From assembly GCF_029168945.1 (NCBI RefSeq), contig NC_083604.1:28825686-28889685 (forward strand): a stretch of 64,000 nucleotides of DNA. The letters are read 5' to 3'. This DNA is from Cannabis sativa. Its lineage: Eukaryota; Streptophyta; Magnoliopsida; Rosales; Cannabaceae. Positions 33,860 to 45,650 of the stretch are shown piece by piece. The translations under genes and the position numbers were made by a program. How positions within the stretch are numbered: the first letter of the stretch is position 1; each line of letters opens with the position of its first letter. Below the pieces are notes generated by a model. The model was not told the origin of the DNA. It ran no database searches and saw nothing but the letters and a program-made list of their open reading frames with translations.

Positions 33860-35293
33860 ATGTCGTTTCCAAGCAATTCATACAATAACATGCTAGAAGG
33901 TTTAAGCACAAGTAGGGCACCATTCTTTGATGGGGTAGACTTTTCGTATTGGAAAATTAGAATGAAAACTTATCTTCAATCCATTGATTATGATTTGTGG
34001 CTTATTGTCTGTTATGGTCCCTACATTCTTATGCATGTTGTAGATGATGTAGAAATTGTAAAGAAATATGATGCAAATGATGAAAATGATAAAAAGATGA
34101 TGTCTAAGAATGCTAAGGCTAAGTATGCTTTAATACGTGGATTAGATAGAGATATATTTAAAAATATTGAGCAAGCCTCCTCTGCTCATGATATGTGGAA
34201 AATGTTAGAAGTAACTCATCAAGCAACTAGTGCCATGAAAGAAACTAAACTTCAACTTTTAGTTACTCAATATGAGAATTTCAAGATGTTACAACATGAT
34301 ACCATTGCTAACATGTATACTCATTTCACAACTATTACTAATGGTTTGAACCCTCTTGGCAAGGTACTTACACAAAAAGATATGGTGACCAAGATTTTGA
34401 GAAGTCTCACCAAAGCGTACTAAGGCAAGGTAGTTGCCATCCAAGAAGCCAAGGACCTCTCAACTCTACCATTAGCTCATTGGTTCTCTCATGAATCAAG
34501 AGATTTTCATGAATGCTCAAGAAGAAGAGGAAATTGATAAAAAGAAGAATAACACCATTGCATTCAAATCCACTTCACATGATGATAGTGAAGCTAGTGA
34601 GGATGGTGATAGTGATATGGAGGATATAACCCTACTCACAAAGAACTTTAGGAAGTTTTTGAAGTTCAAGAAGAATGCAAATAGATTTTACAAAGGGAGT
34701 AACTCAAGGGAGAGCTGAAGAAAAGATGATCAAATTATTTGCTTTGAATGCAAAAAGCCCGGTAATATGAAAATGGATTGTCCTTTGAGAAAGAGGAATA
34801 GAAGAAGGGCAATGATGGCTACTTGGAGTGAAAGCGAGAAAGAAAGTTCCGAATATGAACAACATGAGATAGCCAACACTTTCTTTATGTCCATTCTTGA
34901 AAAGGTAAGTAATCCTAACCATACAAGTGATTTTGAAAGTGAAAGTGATGATGATGCACTTGATATGTCTTATGATGAATTATTAAAATCCTTCAATGAT
35001 TTGTTTGTTGATTTTGAAAAATTGCTTGTTAAGAACTCAACTCAAAGAAAGAAAATAAGTTTATTGCTTGAAGAAGTTGAGGCTTTGAAAGTAAAAGAAA
35101 AGGAGTTTTTGATTGAAACCCAATGCAAAATTGTTCCTTATTTGAAAAAGATGTTGTAAACTTGAAAGCTAAAATTGATGATTTAAACAAGGTGGTTTAC
35201 AATTTTACAAAAGGGAAAGAGAATATACCAAAGGTTTTAAAGACTAACATTAAAAGACCCAAAGTTATGTGGGTACCAAAAATAAAGATATAA
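33860..35293 (+). pseudogene. Sirevirus-type gag
   Basis: Starts at the ATG at 33860 ('MSFPSNSYNN'). The Gag core follows ('APFFDGVDFSYWKIRMKTYL', 'LWLIV', 'KNAKAKYALIRGL', 'DMWKMLEVTHQ', 'MKETKLQLL'; Retrotran_gag_2/UBN2-like). Lesions: a TAA at 34421-34423 inside the frame, a frameshift near 34465-34490, a TGA at 34716-34718, and a frameshift near 35155. The zinc knuckle 'CFECKKPGNMKMDC' (34740-34781) has Asn where the His ligand is expected. After it come an acidic stretch and a leucine-rich coiled coil ('LLLEEVEALKVKEKEFL'), ending with 'KVMWVPKIKI' at 35293. Nothing of pol follows. Long Gag proteins with a coiled coil are normal in Sireviruses. Confidence 0.82.
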
Positions 35294-36820
35294 GTTTGTT
35301 TTGTAGGTATCAATAAAGAGGAACCAAGGTTGGCTCTTGGGTGTTGATGCTTAAAGAAGAATGTCAAGTTCCGACATTACCAACAAGTCTCAAAAATCAT
35401 AGAAAAAGAATGTGTCAATTCTTGAACACAACCCAAATGAACAAATTTGAGAACTGGTAATATCGTTTTTATTCATTCTACTTATTTTGATGAGACTAAG
35501 ATGCCTAGATGAAAAGAAATTGAAATTTGAAGTGTTTTGCTAATTGACTTGCTTTTGATCCTTCTTGTTCATTCTCTTACACATACATGCTTAATTGGTA
35601 TGTCACATACTATTTCTATGAATAAAAGTTTTGATTAGTTGAGTTTTGACATTCTTGAACTATACATTCTGAAAAATTTAGATTATAGGCCATTATGCAA
35701 ATTTTTGGTGAATTTTGGACATACCTTTGAACTAGTGAATATGTGAATTTTTACATGTTTGGCTGGTATATGTGTTTATATGTTTGAACATGTCCAAATG
35801 AGTGTATTTAGCATGCCTAAAGGTTTTTCTTGATTGAAATATGCTTTGAACAAAATTTTAATATGTTATTTGCTTATTTTCAACTTTTTAAGGTCATAAT
35901 GGGTGCAATTTGCCAAAATTTCATAATATTGAGAAAATTATTGTTTTGAAAGCTTGTACATCTCTAAATACTCATATATAAACTGTCTCAAAAAGAATTT
36001 TTCAAAAATAATGCTCAAATCTTGATTTTGGTACTATCTTGCATAATTTTGACTTTTTAAAACCTAAAAGAGTGTTTTTCACCAAACTTGCTCAAGTTTC
36101 ATTATTTTTCAATTCCATAAGTTTTTACACCTCATCTTTGATATTTTTGAACTACTGGAAAAAGAATTTTTCAATTTGGTTGCATAGGACTCATTTGGTA
36201 GAATTCTAGTTTTTAAGCAAATCGAAATGCTTACCGAAAAGTTATGATTTTTGACATTTTATTATTTTCTTATTTGACCATGTTTATTTTATCATATATC
36301 AACTGTCAAAAAAGATTTTGCATGAAAATTTTGCATAAAATCAATTTTTAGTAAGTAAGTTGCTTAAAATGACCTTCTATGACCAAAACGAGTAAAACTT
36401 GCCAAAATCTCTCATTTTTTAAGCTTTTTTGTTTTTCCAGCTTGTACATTTCATATTAATCATGTTTAAGCTAATGCAAAAAGAATTTTTCAAAAAGGAT
36501 GCATAAAACTAATTTTTGGTACATATGTTGCTTTTGCATAAATTTTTTGAAAAACTTACCAAAAAAACTCCCAATTCTTGTCATCCAATTGATTTAAGTG
36601 CATGAACACATTTATTTTATCATACTTGAGGTATGAGAAAAGGTTTGAAATCATAATCATGCCATTATTTACCTGCATCTCTTACTTTCAAGGTTTTTGA
36701 CATATTTTTTTGGTAGATTGAATGTTTAACTTGTTTTGACTATGAACTTTCATCTTTTTATGCATTTTGAAATTTCTCTTTACCTATTGTGCTTCATTGA
36801 TACAAGTCATATCTTGTATG
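35294..36820 (+). repeat. Non-coding region with about 165-bp diverged tandem repeats
   Basis: No gene. From about 35930 to 36680, units recur with the core 'aaaaagaatttttcaa' (35991, 36160, a weak form at 36308, 36478; spacing about 169, 148 and 170 bp). Each is preceded by a 'ttgtacat'/'tttacacctcat'-like segment and followed by 'gcat..aaa' and 'ttttggta'. This stretch takes the place where pol would be. Confidence 0.6.
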
Positions 36821-37141
36821 ATTAAGGGGGAGAAATATATTTAGCTTGACCTTACTTCCTATCCCACCCTTTTTGATGAAATCAAAAGGCAGAGAAATAT
36901 TGGAATTGATTATTTTGGCATTAATCATATTATGCTTTCAAGTATTAACAAGTTTATTGAGTGTATGATTAAGGGGGAGCTTTGTCATGTTAAGTAAAGT
37001 TAAAAATAAATATGCAAAAGTAAAATGGTATAAATCAATATATGCATATATTAAGGGGGAGCTAAACTCAACATGTTTCAATTTACTTTTTCTTTCCTTT
37101 AAAATAATCAAATATTTTGATATCATTAAAAAGAGGGAGAA
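36821..37141 (+). promoter_or_regulatory. Multiple polypurine tracts
   Basis: 'attaagggggag' occurs at 36821-36832, 36968-36979 and 37050-37061. A fourth purine run, 'aagagggagaa' (37131-37141), directly precedes the 3' LTR. The first two share the longer word 'gtatgattaaggggg'. Repeated purine tracts before the 3' LTR are described for Sireviruses. Confidence 0.8.
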
Positions 37142-38560
37142 TGTTGACCAAAAGTCAATCACTCACTTATTTTGATGATAAACAAATATTTGATTATTAT
37201 TTGTTATTAATCTTTTCTTGATCATTCTGCAAGCAAATTCACAAAGTATCAATATTTGCTCGGTAAAGTAAAACAAAATAAAAAAAAGTAGATTCAACAA
37301 GTATATCAACTATTTTATACTTCGTTAGAGCAAAAGATTCATCAAGAGATCAAGAATTCTAGACCCTATTCAAAAGAGGTCTTCAAAAGCTCAAAGTCAA
37401 AAGTCAACCCAAAAGTCAAAGTCAACTCTCGGGAAACGACAACTTTAGATCAAAACATGCAAATCAAGCTAGGAAGTTTATCTACATCAAGACTACACAC
37501 AATCAAATGGTATAATTTTGCGTCTTGTTAAAGTGATTTGCATAGTACACTAGGGTTTATAAGTACAAATTTTAGCCCATTCACTAACTTGTGCACCAAT
37601 TTTTCTCACCCGATAGTTAAAAATGTTTTCGATTAGATTTCTAAATCACATTTCATTTAACTAAGAGAACAAAATTGGAATTTCTGAAATCGGATAATTA
37701 AGTAGAGAGTTATGTTCGTTTTAGTGCAAAAAACTAGACTTTTCCTACTGCCTAGATTTAGGTTAACTGGTTTCAAAGAGAGTAACCGGTTTACCCAGTG
37801 GCAGTCTCGTTTTTTGCGTCCAACGACTATAAATGGCTAGTTTTCATTCCTACACTATATAAAGTCATTTTTTACTCAAAAATTAAGGTTGGTTGAGCTT
37901 CTATTCATCATATAACATCATTCTAAGTGTTCTAAGCTAAAGAATTATCATCTTTTCATAAACACACCAACCACACACACTTGAGCCAAACTTGCTCTTA
38001 TCTTCTCTAGGGTGCTTGAAATTCTCTCTAGCATTTCACATTGTTTTTCATCTTATTAAAGAGAGTTGGCTTTGTATTTAAGAGGTGAGGTTGGCACCGA
38101 TAGAAAAATAACTCGATTGTAGATGAGGTTGACACCATTTTTTGTAAACAACCCGAGAAAAGTGAGATTCACACTTTAACAATCCGGTGAGGTTGATAGT
38201 CCTTGGAAGAAAATTATTGTGAGAGGTTTGGGAAAAACCTTAGTGAATATTCCCCGGTTGTAAGGGTTAGTCAAGCCCGTTAACTTGGCTCGATAGTTGA
38301 ACTCAAAGCTAGGTCTATAGCTTTGAAGACCAAGGATGTAGGTGGCTTAGTTCTACCGAACCTTGAAAAAAATTAAGAGTTTGCAATTTCTATCCCTAAA
38401 TCTTTACATATCTAGATTGTTATTTGTTTATACTTGTGATTATCTTTGTTATTCCATTAAACTTGAATATTTGCATGAATTGTCTTCAGAGTTTTTAAAT
38501 TTCTAAAATTAGCTTAAATTTCCAACTCACCCCCTCTTGGAAACATATCTTGGGCTAACA
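37142..38560 (+). repeat. Sirevirus 3' LTR
   Basis: 1,419 bp, TGTTGACCAA..GGCTAACA. A TATA-like 'ctatataaag' is at 37855-37864. It is followed by chromovirus LTR sequence ('atgacatcacacat', compare 58061). The duplicate of the flanking ATGAC cannot be checked, since the left LTR end is lost. Confidence 0.88.
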
Positions 38561-39292
38561 ATGACATCACACATATTTTCATTTCAGAATTACAGCAACA
38601 AAAATACAATAACAAAAGATGGAAACTACCTCAAGATCTTCCCCACACAAGCACCAAAATCTAAAGTTTCAAGCACACAACAAAAATCCAATTGAAAGTG
38701 AATATCCAAGTGAAGAAAATTTTGAGAAAGAAAGAGGGAAAGGAGGGTCGGTTAGGGCTGATCAAAACCAGAAATGCATTTAAATTTCTCTAAAATTCCT
38801 TTTTGTTAAAAGCAACTCAAGTGGTCAAAATGACTAAATTGCCCCTAGGGCCTTAATGAAGCATATGCAAGAAACAAGGGTAAGAATGTCATTTTAATCA
38901 CATACACGCTCAAATAATTTCAGGTTATTCATATATCAATAAAATGCCAATATAAAATCCCGAAAATGTATTTTGGCACCGAACCCGGTTTGACCCGAAA
39001 TACCCGATTGTGACTATACCGCGCCGACCTGTCAGTGAACACCTGCAGAAGGACAAAACAATTATACTATATAATAATATAGTCCATAAGCACATCATAA
39101 TATTAAAATTACAGTTTTTACCCTTCCGGGTCAAAATTACTAAAAATTCTCCTAGCTCACCAATGGGGTCTTAACCCGTCATTTATCAAATTAATTCACA
39201 TATAATAAATTATATAATAATATAATTCCACATAAATACATATTTAACTAGTTAGGGTTCGCTAATCCATCTCCTTATCGTAGGATATTACA
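38561..39292 (-). repeat. Chromovirus 3' LTR, truncated
   Basis: The minus strand begins TGTAATATCCTACG at 39292 and matches 58739 down to 58061. The rest of the LTR was cut away by the Sirevirus insertion. Confidence 0.85.
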
Positions 39293-39307
39293 ATTATCCC
39301 CTACTTA
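39293..39307 (-). promoter_or_regulatory. Chromovirus polypurine tract
   Basis: 'taagtaggggataat' on the minus strand directly precedes the 3' LTR. Confidence 0.65.
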
Positions 39308-39327
39308 TAGAAATTTTATCCCGAAAT

Positions 39328-41195
39328 TTACCTGAACAACTCCGGATACTTCTGCTGCATATCCGTCTCGAGTTCCCAGGTTGCCTCTTCTACTTTACTA
39401 TTCCTCCACAATACCTTTATCAGTGCAATTTTCTTATTTCTCAAGACTTTTTCTCTTCTATCCAGTACTTGCACTGGTTGTTCCTCGTATGATAGATCTG
39501 GTTGAAATTCCAATGCTTCATAACTCAGAATATGGGACGAGTCTGAGACATACTTCCGAAGCATCAAAACGTGGAACACGTCATGTACAGTTGCAAGCGC
39601 TGGGGGCTTAGCCAACCTGTACGCTACTTGCCCTGTCCTCTCAAGGATCTCGAAGGGTCCAATGAACCTTGGGCTAAGTTTCCCTTTCTTACAAAAACGT
39701 TTAATGCCCTTCATAGGTGACACTCAGAGAAATACCATATCTCTGATCTGGAAATCAATATCCTGACGCTTTAGATCTGCATAACTCTTCTATTTGCTCT
39801 GAGCCGCGAGCATTCACGTTCTAATTTCATCAACTGCCTCACTTGTTCTCTGAACAACTTCGGGGCCTAAAAACTTTCTTTCACCCACTTCATCCCAGTG
39901 AACAGGTGATCTGCACTTTCTTCCATATAAAAGTTCATAAGGAGCAATCCTCATTGTTGCCTAGTAGTTGTTGTTGTATGAGAACTCGACCAAGGGAAGG
40001 TACTTTACAGGCTTTTTTTCATATTTCTTTTGACTACGCGGGGATCTGTCGATATTGCTGATTAAATCTTCTTTTTACTATATGTTTTCAAGGAATAAAT
40101 TACTATTCCCCTCCTTTACAAAAAAGGGTTTATTCTAATAAGAGACGTTTTAACTATTTCCAGACAATGTGATGTAAAATGGGTGTCAGAAAGAGGCTTT
40201 CAGTTATAGTTTACTATTATTTTTTTAATATTATTTATTAGACTGAAATTGAATATTGTAGTGAATTTAATAATAGGAAATTTTGTGATCCTTCAAAGTC
40301 AAGTACACATGCCCAAAGCATGTCTTCTAAAATCTGAATGGTCCTCTCGGACTGTCCATCCGTCTGAGGATGAAAAGTTGTCCTGAATTTCAATTTAGTG
40401 CCCATGGCTCGATGTAGACTCTCCCAGAATCTTGATGTCAACTTCGGATCCCTATCAGAAATGATGGACTTTGGACACCAGGGAGACGAACTATTTCTCT
40501 AACATACAGTTCAGCATACTGATCAATGGAGAGGTTCTTCCGAACAGGTAAAAAGTGCACTGACTTTGTAAACCTGTCAACTATGACCCACATAGAGTCG
40601 TACTTTCCCGTGGTCCCAAGAAATCCAACTACGAAGTCCATGGCAATGTCATCCCATTTCCATTCTGAAAGATTTAGTGGCTGCAGCAATCCTGCAGGCC
40701 TTTGGTGTTCAGCTTTCACTTGCTGACAAGTTAGACACCTTGCAACATATTCAGCAATATCATTTTTCATGCCTTGCCACAAGAACATGGCCTTAAGATC
40801 TTGATACATCTTCGTTGATCCTAGAAGAACTGAGTAAGGAGTCATATGAAACTCATTCAAGATCTCTCTTTTAATGTCATCATTCAAAGGCACAAACACA
40901 ATTCATAAATCGTAGCATTCCCATGTCATCCACTATAAAGTCACTAGTCTTTCCAGCCAAAACACTATCTCGGGATTTCACTAACTCTGGATCTTGCAAT
41001 TGTGCTTCTTTGATTCGCTCCAAAAGAGTAGATTGCACGGTAATAATACCCAATTTCCCTAAAACAAACTCAATTTTAGCTCGGATCATTTCATCTGCTA
41101 ACTGCTTGGAAATCTGCTTCACTGTATTTATCTAACTCTGACCTTTTCTACTCAGGGCATCAGCCACAACATTGGCCTTCCCAGGATGATAAAGG
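39328..41195 (-). pseudogene. Chromovirus integrase with chromodomain, plus end of RNase H
   Basis: Minus strand, from 41195 down. The RNase H end carries 'HPGKANVVADALSR'. The integrase zinc region (40899-40700) has 'TPYSVLLGSTKMY' and 'CLTCQQVK', with a ligand His apparently replaced by Leu. The DDE core has 'WDDIAMDFV' and 'DGQSERTIQ'; the middle part is frameshifted near 40440-40490. A foreign stretch of about 270 bp interrupts it (about 40010-40282). The C-terminal piece 39328-39723 has 'GPFEILERTGQVAYRLALP'-like GPY/F sequence ('LAKPPAL' here) and a chromodomain at about residues 82-131, 'VLRNKKIALIKVLWRN' with 'EATWELE'. In intact elements the chromodomain directs insertion toward marked heterochromatin. 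Not functional here. Confidence 0.85.
40010..40282. other. Unidentified insertion in the integrase (about 270 bp)
   Basis: Integrase homology stops at about 40282 (after 'VLDFEGSQ') and resumes at about 40010 ('KYLPLVEFSY'). The extra DNA is AT-rich, starts at its left with a T-run (on the minus strand it ends in an A-run), has no ORF and no evident terminal repeats or target duplication. It could be a short retroposon or filler DNA from repair. I do not recognise it. Confidence 0.5.
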
Positions 41196-43058
41196 TGTTG
41201 GAAATATTTTACCAGGATCTAGATTTACTACCAAGTATGTTTCATTAACATCCTAATATGAATTCTAAAACAATGAAATAAACACATATAAAGTTTAGTA
41301 AACCTTACATTGGGTGCAGCGGAATATAATGACTCCTTCCGTTCAGATCTCTAGCCCTTGATTCCTTTCTGTAGCGGAGCATCAGAAAGATCTGAACCTG
41401 GATTTCTTTCTCTCCTTCCTTGATGTTGATTCTCCTTCTTGTTGTTTGGATTCTCCTACAGTCTTACACACTATGATTGAGATACCAGTTGATGTGTGTG
41501 GGCACTACTCTATCACTCAAGGAATTTCAAAATTTGAAGAGAAGAAAAGAGAGAGAGGAAAGTGGCTATGGCTTTCTCTGAAAGAAACAATGTGCAAGTC
41601 ATAAGTTTCCTGAAGCCAATAATTTCTATTTATAGAATGCCATCTAGGTTTAGGTTAGAATTGTATGGCATTAAAATAATGGAAAAATAAATGGTAAAAG
41701 GCTTTGCATAGTGGGCAGCCATATAAGGAAATTGGGCCTCACTTTGGAACTTTCCCATTTTGTTATTTTTCATTCCCATTTTCTCAAAAATGCCAATTTT
41801 CTAATTTTAACCATTTAAATGCCAATTCTAATTATTTAATAACTTAAAAATAATTATTAAATAATATTCTCATTTAATATTTATTAATTTAGACGTATAA
41901 AGTATCTTAATTAATAAATAAATCTAGAATCTCTTTTCTTTACAATTTCGCCCTTGCTTAGTGAAAATTTATAAACTAGACATAGTCTAACTTTAGAATT
42001 ATAATTGATTAATTAAAATCAATTAACTGAGTCTTACAAGCAGTATGGTCTCAACTAGTATGGGGACCATGGGCCTATATAAACCGAGCTTCCAATAAGT
42101 TGAACCGAATTTACAAGTAAATTCCCTAACTTATTAATTCCTTATTGAATCCACACTTAGAACTTGGAATTGCACTCTCAGTCATATAGAACGCTCTATA
42201 TGTTCCACGATATAGATACGTCATTAGTTATCCATTGTTATCATCCTAATGTGATCAAGGACCCTCTAATAGATGATCTACATTGAATAGGCACTAAATT
42301 ACAGTTACACCTTCAATGTATTTTATCCTTAAAACACTTAGCTCCGTATAAATGATATTTCAGCGTAGTGAAATGAGATCTCCACTATTTATCTCTGTTT
42401 AGCCAAGCTCGAAGGATATCATCGTTTCACTTCTAAATTCCTATAGAAGTTATAGATTCCATATTTATGTTAGCGCTCCCACTCAATTATACTATCATGT
42501 TCCCAAAATGTACGTATCACCCTGACCGAAAAGTAGGCTTAACTAACAAATCAAAGAACATGTAGAGTACTCTTGAGATCGAACCTAATCATATCAGGAT
42601 TAAAATCATTTGATCTAGGATCAACGGATGATATTGAATTGAATAGATATTACGGTAAATTTTAATATATCTAATCAAAGTTCAATATCGGTCCCTTCTG
42701 ATGTATACTCCATACATCCGATACTGGTAAACTTTTCCAATGCCTTGGAAAGGACATAACACTTTTCCAAGGTGTAAGAATACCTATCGCTGATTATCAT
42801 GTCAGTCTAAATCCAGTGAACTGACAAATCAAGGAATAAACTTTCGAACATATAATTAAGATTATATTCCACTGTGCTGACAACACTATAATCTTTAACA
42901 AATTCATATGTTCTGGACTTAAATAGAATTCATACATTATATATAATCATGAAATAAATCATGTGAACCATGCAACATAAAATGTTATTTCTGATCTTTA
43001 TTAATAAGTAAATCTGATTATATTGAAATTGGTTTTATTTAGGGCACAAAACCCAACA
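41196..43058 (-). repeat. Copia-A copy 3, 3' LTR
   Basis: 1,863 bp, TGTTGGAAAT..CCCAACA on the plus strand. The minus-strand TATA region is near 41627-41638 ('tataaatagaaa'). It matches 49438-51297. Confidence 0.9.
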
Positions 43059-45650
43059 AACTCCCACTTGCACTAATATAAAACAAAGTGTGCATTTCAA
43101 ATAATCTCAACACCTTGATATACAAATCAAGTGTAGTAGTGGTATACTCCTCGTAATAGGATCTGACACGTTGAATTAAACACAACCTCTTCTCCACCAT
43201 TACTCTTCCTTAATCACAAAATCCTTGATAATGTGAAATTCCTCTCTATATGTCTACTCTCTTTGGATATTGGATTCTATACTTTTGGCAACTACTTTTG
43301 GTTAATCAGGAAAATAACACTAGTAGTTAAGACAAGTTGGAACGGTGCCACAAATGTATAGAACTTTCCTTAGACTGAATAAGTACCTTTCCTGCAACTT
43401 TAACATTCAGTCTCTCTTTGGTAGACTAAGAGACTTCAGATAGGTTTTTACACTTCTCCAAAATCACTACTCCACCCCAAGAGTAATCACCATCTTATCA
43501 GCAGACTTTCTAGCACAAAGGCAAGTCTAGAAATCTGACGTGGTGTAGTCTAAGAATTTTAAACACACCCTTATCGACTAACATATAGTTCCTCTTCTTA
43601 ATCTTAAGATTTACTTGATTGTCTTCCAATGTTCCTCTCCTGGATTAATCTGATACCTACTCTTTACTCCCACTCAACAGCAGATGTCTGGTCTAAGGCA
43701 TACTAAAGCATATGTGAGACCTCTCACTGTTGATTTAAGAAATTCTTTCATGGCTTTATATTTTCTGGAATAGTTAAGACTTTTCCTTAGATAAATAAAA
43801 TCTACACCTAAGAAGTTGTGAAGCTTCTATAGATTGCCATTGGAAAGAAAATGCTTCAGCATCTTACTAAAGTAAGTTGCTTGCATTAGAGTAAGTAATT
43901 ACCATGTATACCATAAGCCATAGGTTTAGATAAACTCAAACCTATAATACTAAGAACAGGAAGTTTTGTTAAATCCATTGAATAGACTTATTAACGAAAA
44001 TTTTCTTTTATGTCCTTGTAATAGAAAACTTTAGGTTACTCCATGTGAATAGATTAAACGATAGTTCTCTTGGCTTTTCTTCTTAGTTTCTTATCTTGAC
44101 AATCCATTACTTGTTAAAACTCACAATGGATTTTAATCACTAGTGTCTTCCAAATCATAAGAAGGTGAGTTCCTAGAAACTCTCCCACTACGACAAGGTA
44201 CCGTGAATTGTGTCTAATAAAACTAAATGGTATTGACCTCTTTGGTTGTGTTAAGACAACAGAGGCAGTGGGATCATCATGTAAAGATGATAGAACACTT
44301 TTGGAATCAAGAAAAAAATATCTCCTTTATTTGCTACTTTATTTTCAGACTTAGTCATTCTCTTAGAAAATTAGTATTTGTTTAAACAAACACTTTCTTA
44401 TCTAATGACTATGGGATGGTCCACCCCTAATCACTTAGAATAGCTAACAAACATGCAAACCATGGTTAACAGTTCTAGCTTTTCTTAAGATTTCGATTAG
44501 GTCATCCATGAAACTAGTAATGGTTTACACTAAGTATACAACAATTGGATCATTCTGAAATTGTATTACCATAGAAGGATTTAGGCAACGACTAGTAACT
44601 AATCAATATGCAGAACAAAATTTCTGGAGAGATAAGTTTGGATATAATTCAAAAAAATCAAATTAATGATCTTTGAACTGCATATCTACTAACTATTTCT
44701 CCACCCCTATCAGTTCGCAAGATCTTTAACCACTTACCTTGATTGTTTTTCACCATTGCTAGAAATTCATGAAATTTTCAAACATTTCAAATTTCTTTTG
44801 CATAAGGTAAAATCTAGAGTGAACGTTTTAAGAATACAACGAAAACTCATATCCACCCCTGAATGTACATCCATCTGCGAATGAGATGAACTTACTTTCA
44901 GTGGATATAGGCATATTAACTCTTTGCAGAGAATGATCTTGTCAAAACCACTATGAACAAGATACAAATGCCATAGATTTATAAAATATGTGGTTGTATC
45001 TTTTGCCGACTTAGGTTTAGTTACATCAAAGAGTTCTTAGAATAGTGCAAGTGGATTCTGGTCACAGAATACTAAACTCATATTCCTTACTAACATACAG
45101 TTTGAATCCATTGATAGAAAATGCTTATTAAACACTTGTGAAAGTGTAACTGTATAATGAGTAATTCTTTCTTGGACCATCACTACTAATTTTAACTCTA
45201 AGTCTGATTTGCCCATACAAGTAGGAGATTTCTAAGATTGAGGATTTATATCATTTTGGGATAGAATTTCGGGAATATAATCACAAGCATCATCTTAAGA
45301 GAAAATATAGAATGACATGAAATGATTTATAGACCATTCATCCAACGATATGTTATTGAGCTAATTCGAAAAGAATAAGCTAAGAGGAATTAGGATAATT
45401 TCCTATTTAAATAAGAATCCAACGATGCTCCGATTAGCGAGAGTCAAAGTAATCTTATTTATACAATCTTCTTGTTTCATATTGTAAATACTTGTCTAAC
45501 GTGTCATCAATTGATGAACAGCTAGATGTTGCATTTACAATATTTATCTATCGAGATCTAACACTATTATGTTTGTCTAATGGATGACAATCCGTTAGGG
45601 ATTTATCCCATTAGAACAACAAAACAAGTTAGACCAACAATGAAGATTCG
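43059..45650 (-). pseudogene. Decayed pol of Copia-A copy 3
   Basis: Starts with the purine tract (43059-43070) and runs in reverse along the copy 2 pol remnant. The RT end/RNase H part lies at about 43480-43900. It shares the in-frame TGA of copy 2 (minus strand, about 43674-43676, against 15532-15534). No frame exceeds 70 codons except one short ORF (44767-44967) that is not part of pol. Confidence 0.68.

Larger units (their letters stand above)
32994..38560 (+). mobile_element. Sirevirus-like Copia element, gag only, 5'-truncated
   Basis: The right LTR (37142-38560) is complete; the left LTR (32994-33806) lacks about its first 620 bp. An initiator-Met-type primer site follows the left LTR. 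Gag remnants run 33860-35293; there is no RT, RNase H or integrase; then come about 1.5 kb of repeated AT-rich non-coding sequence and several 'attaagggggag' polypurine tracts, a mark described for Sireviruses. It is inserted in a chromovirus LTR (sequence resumes at 38561), but the left junction is not a clean insertion. Confidence 0.8.
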
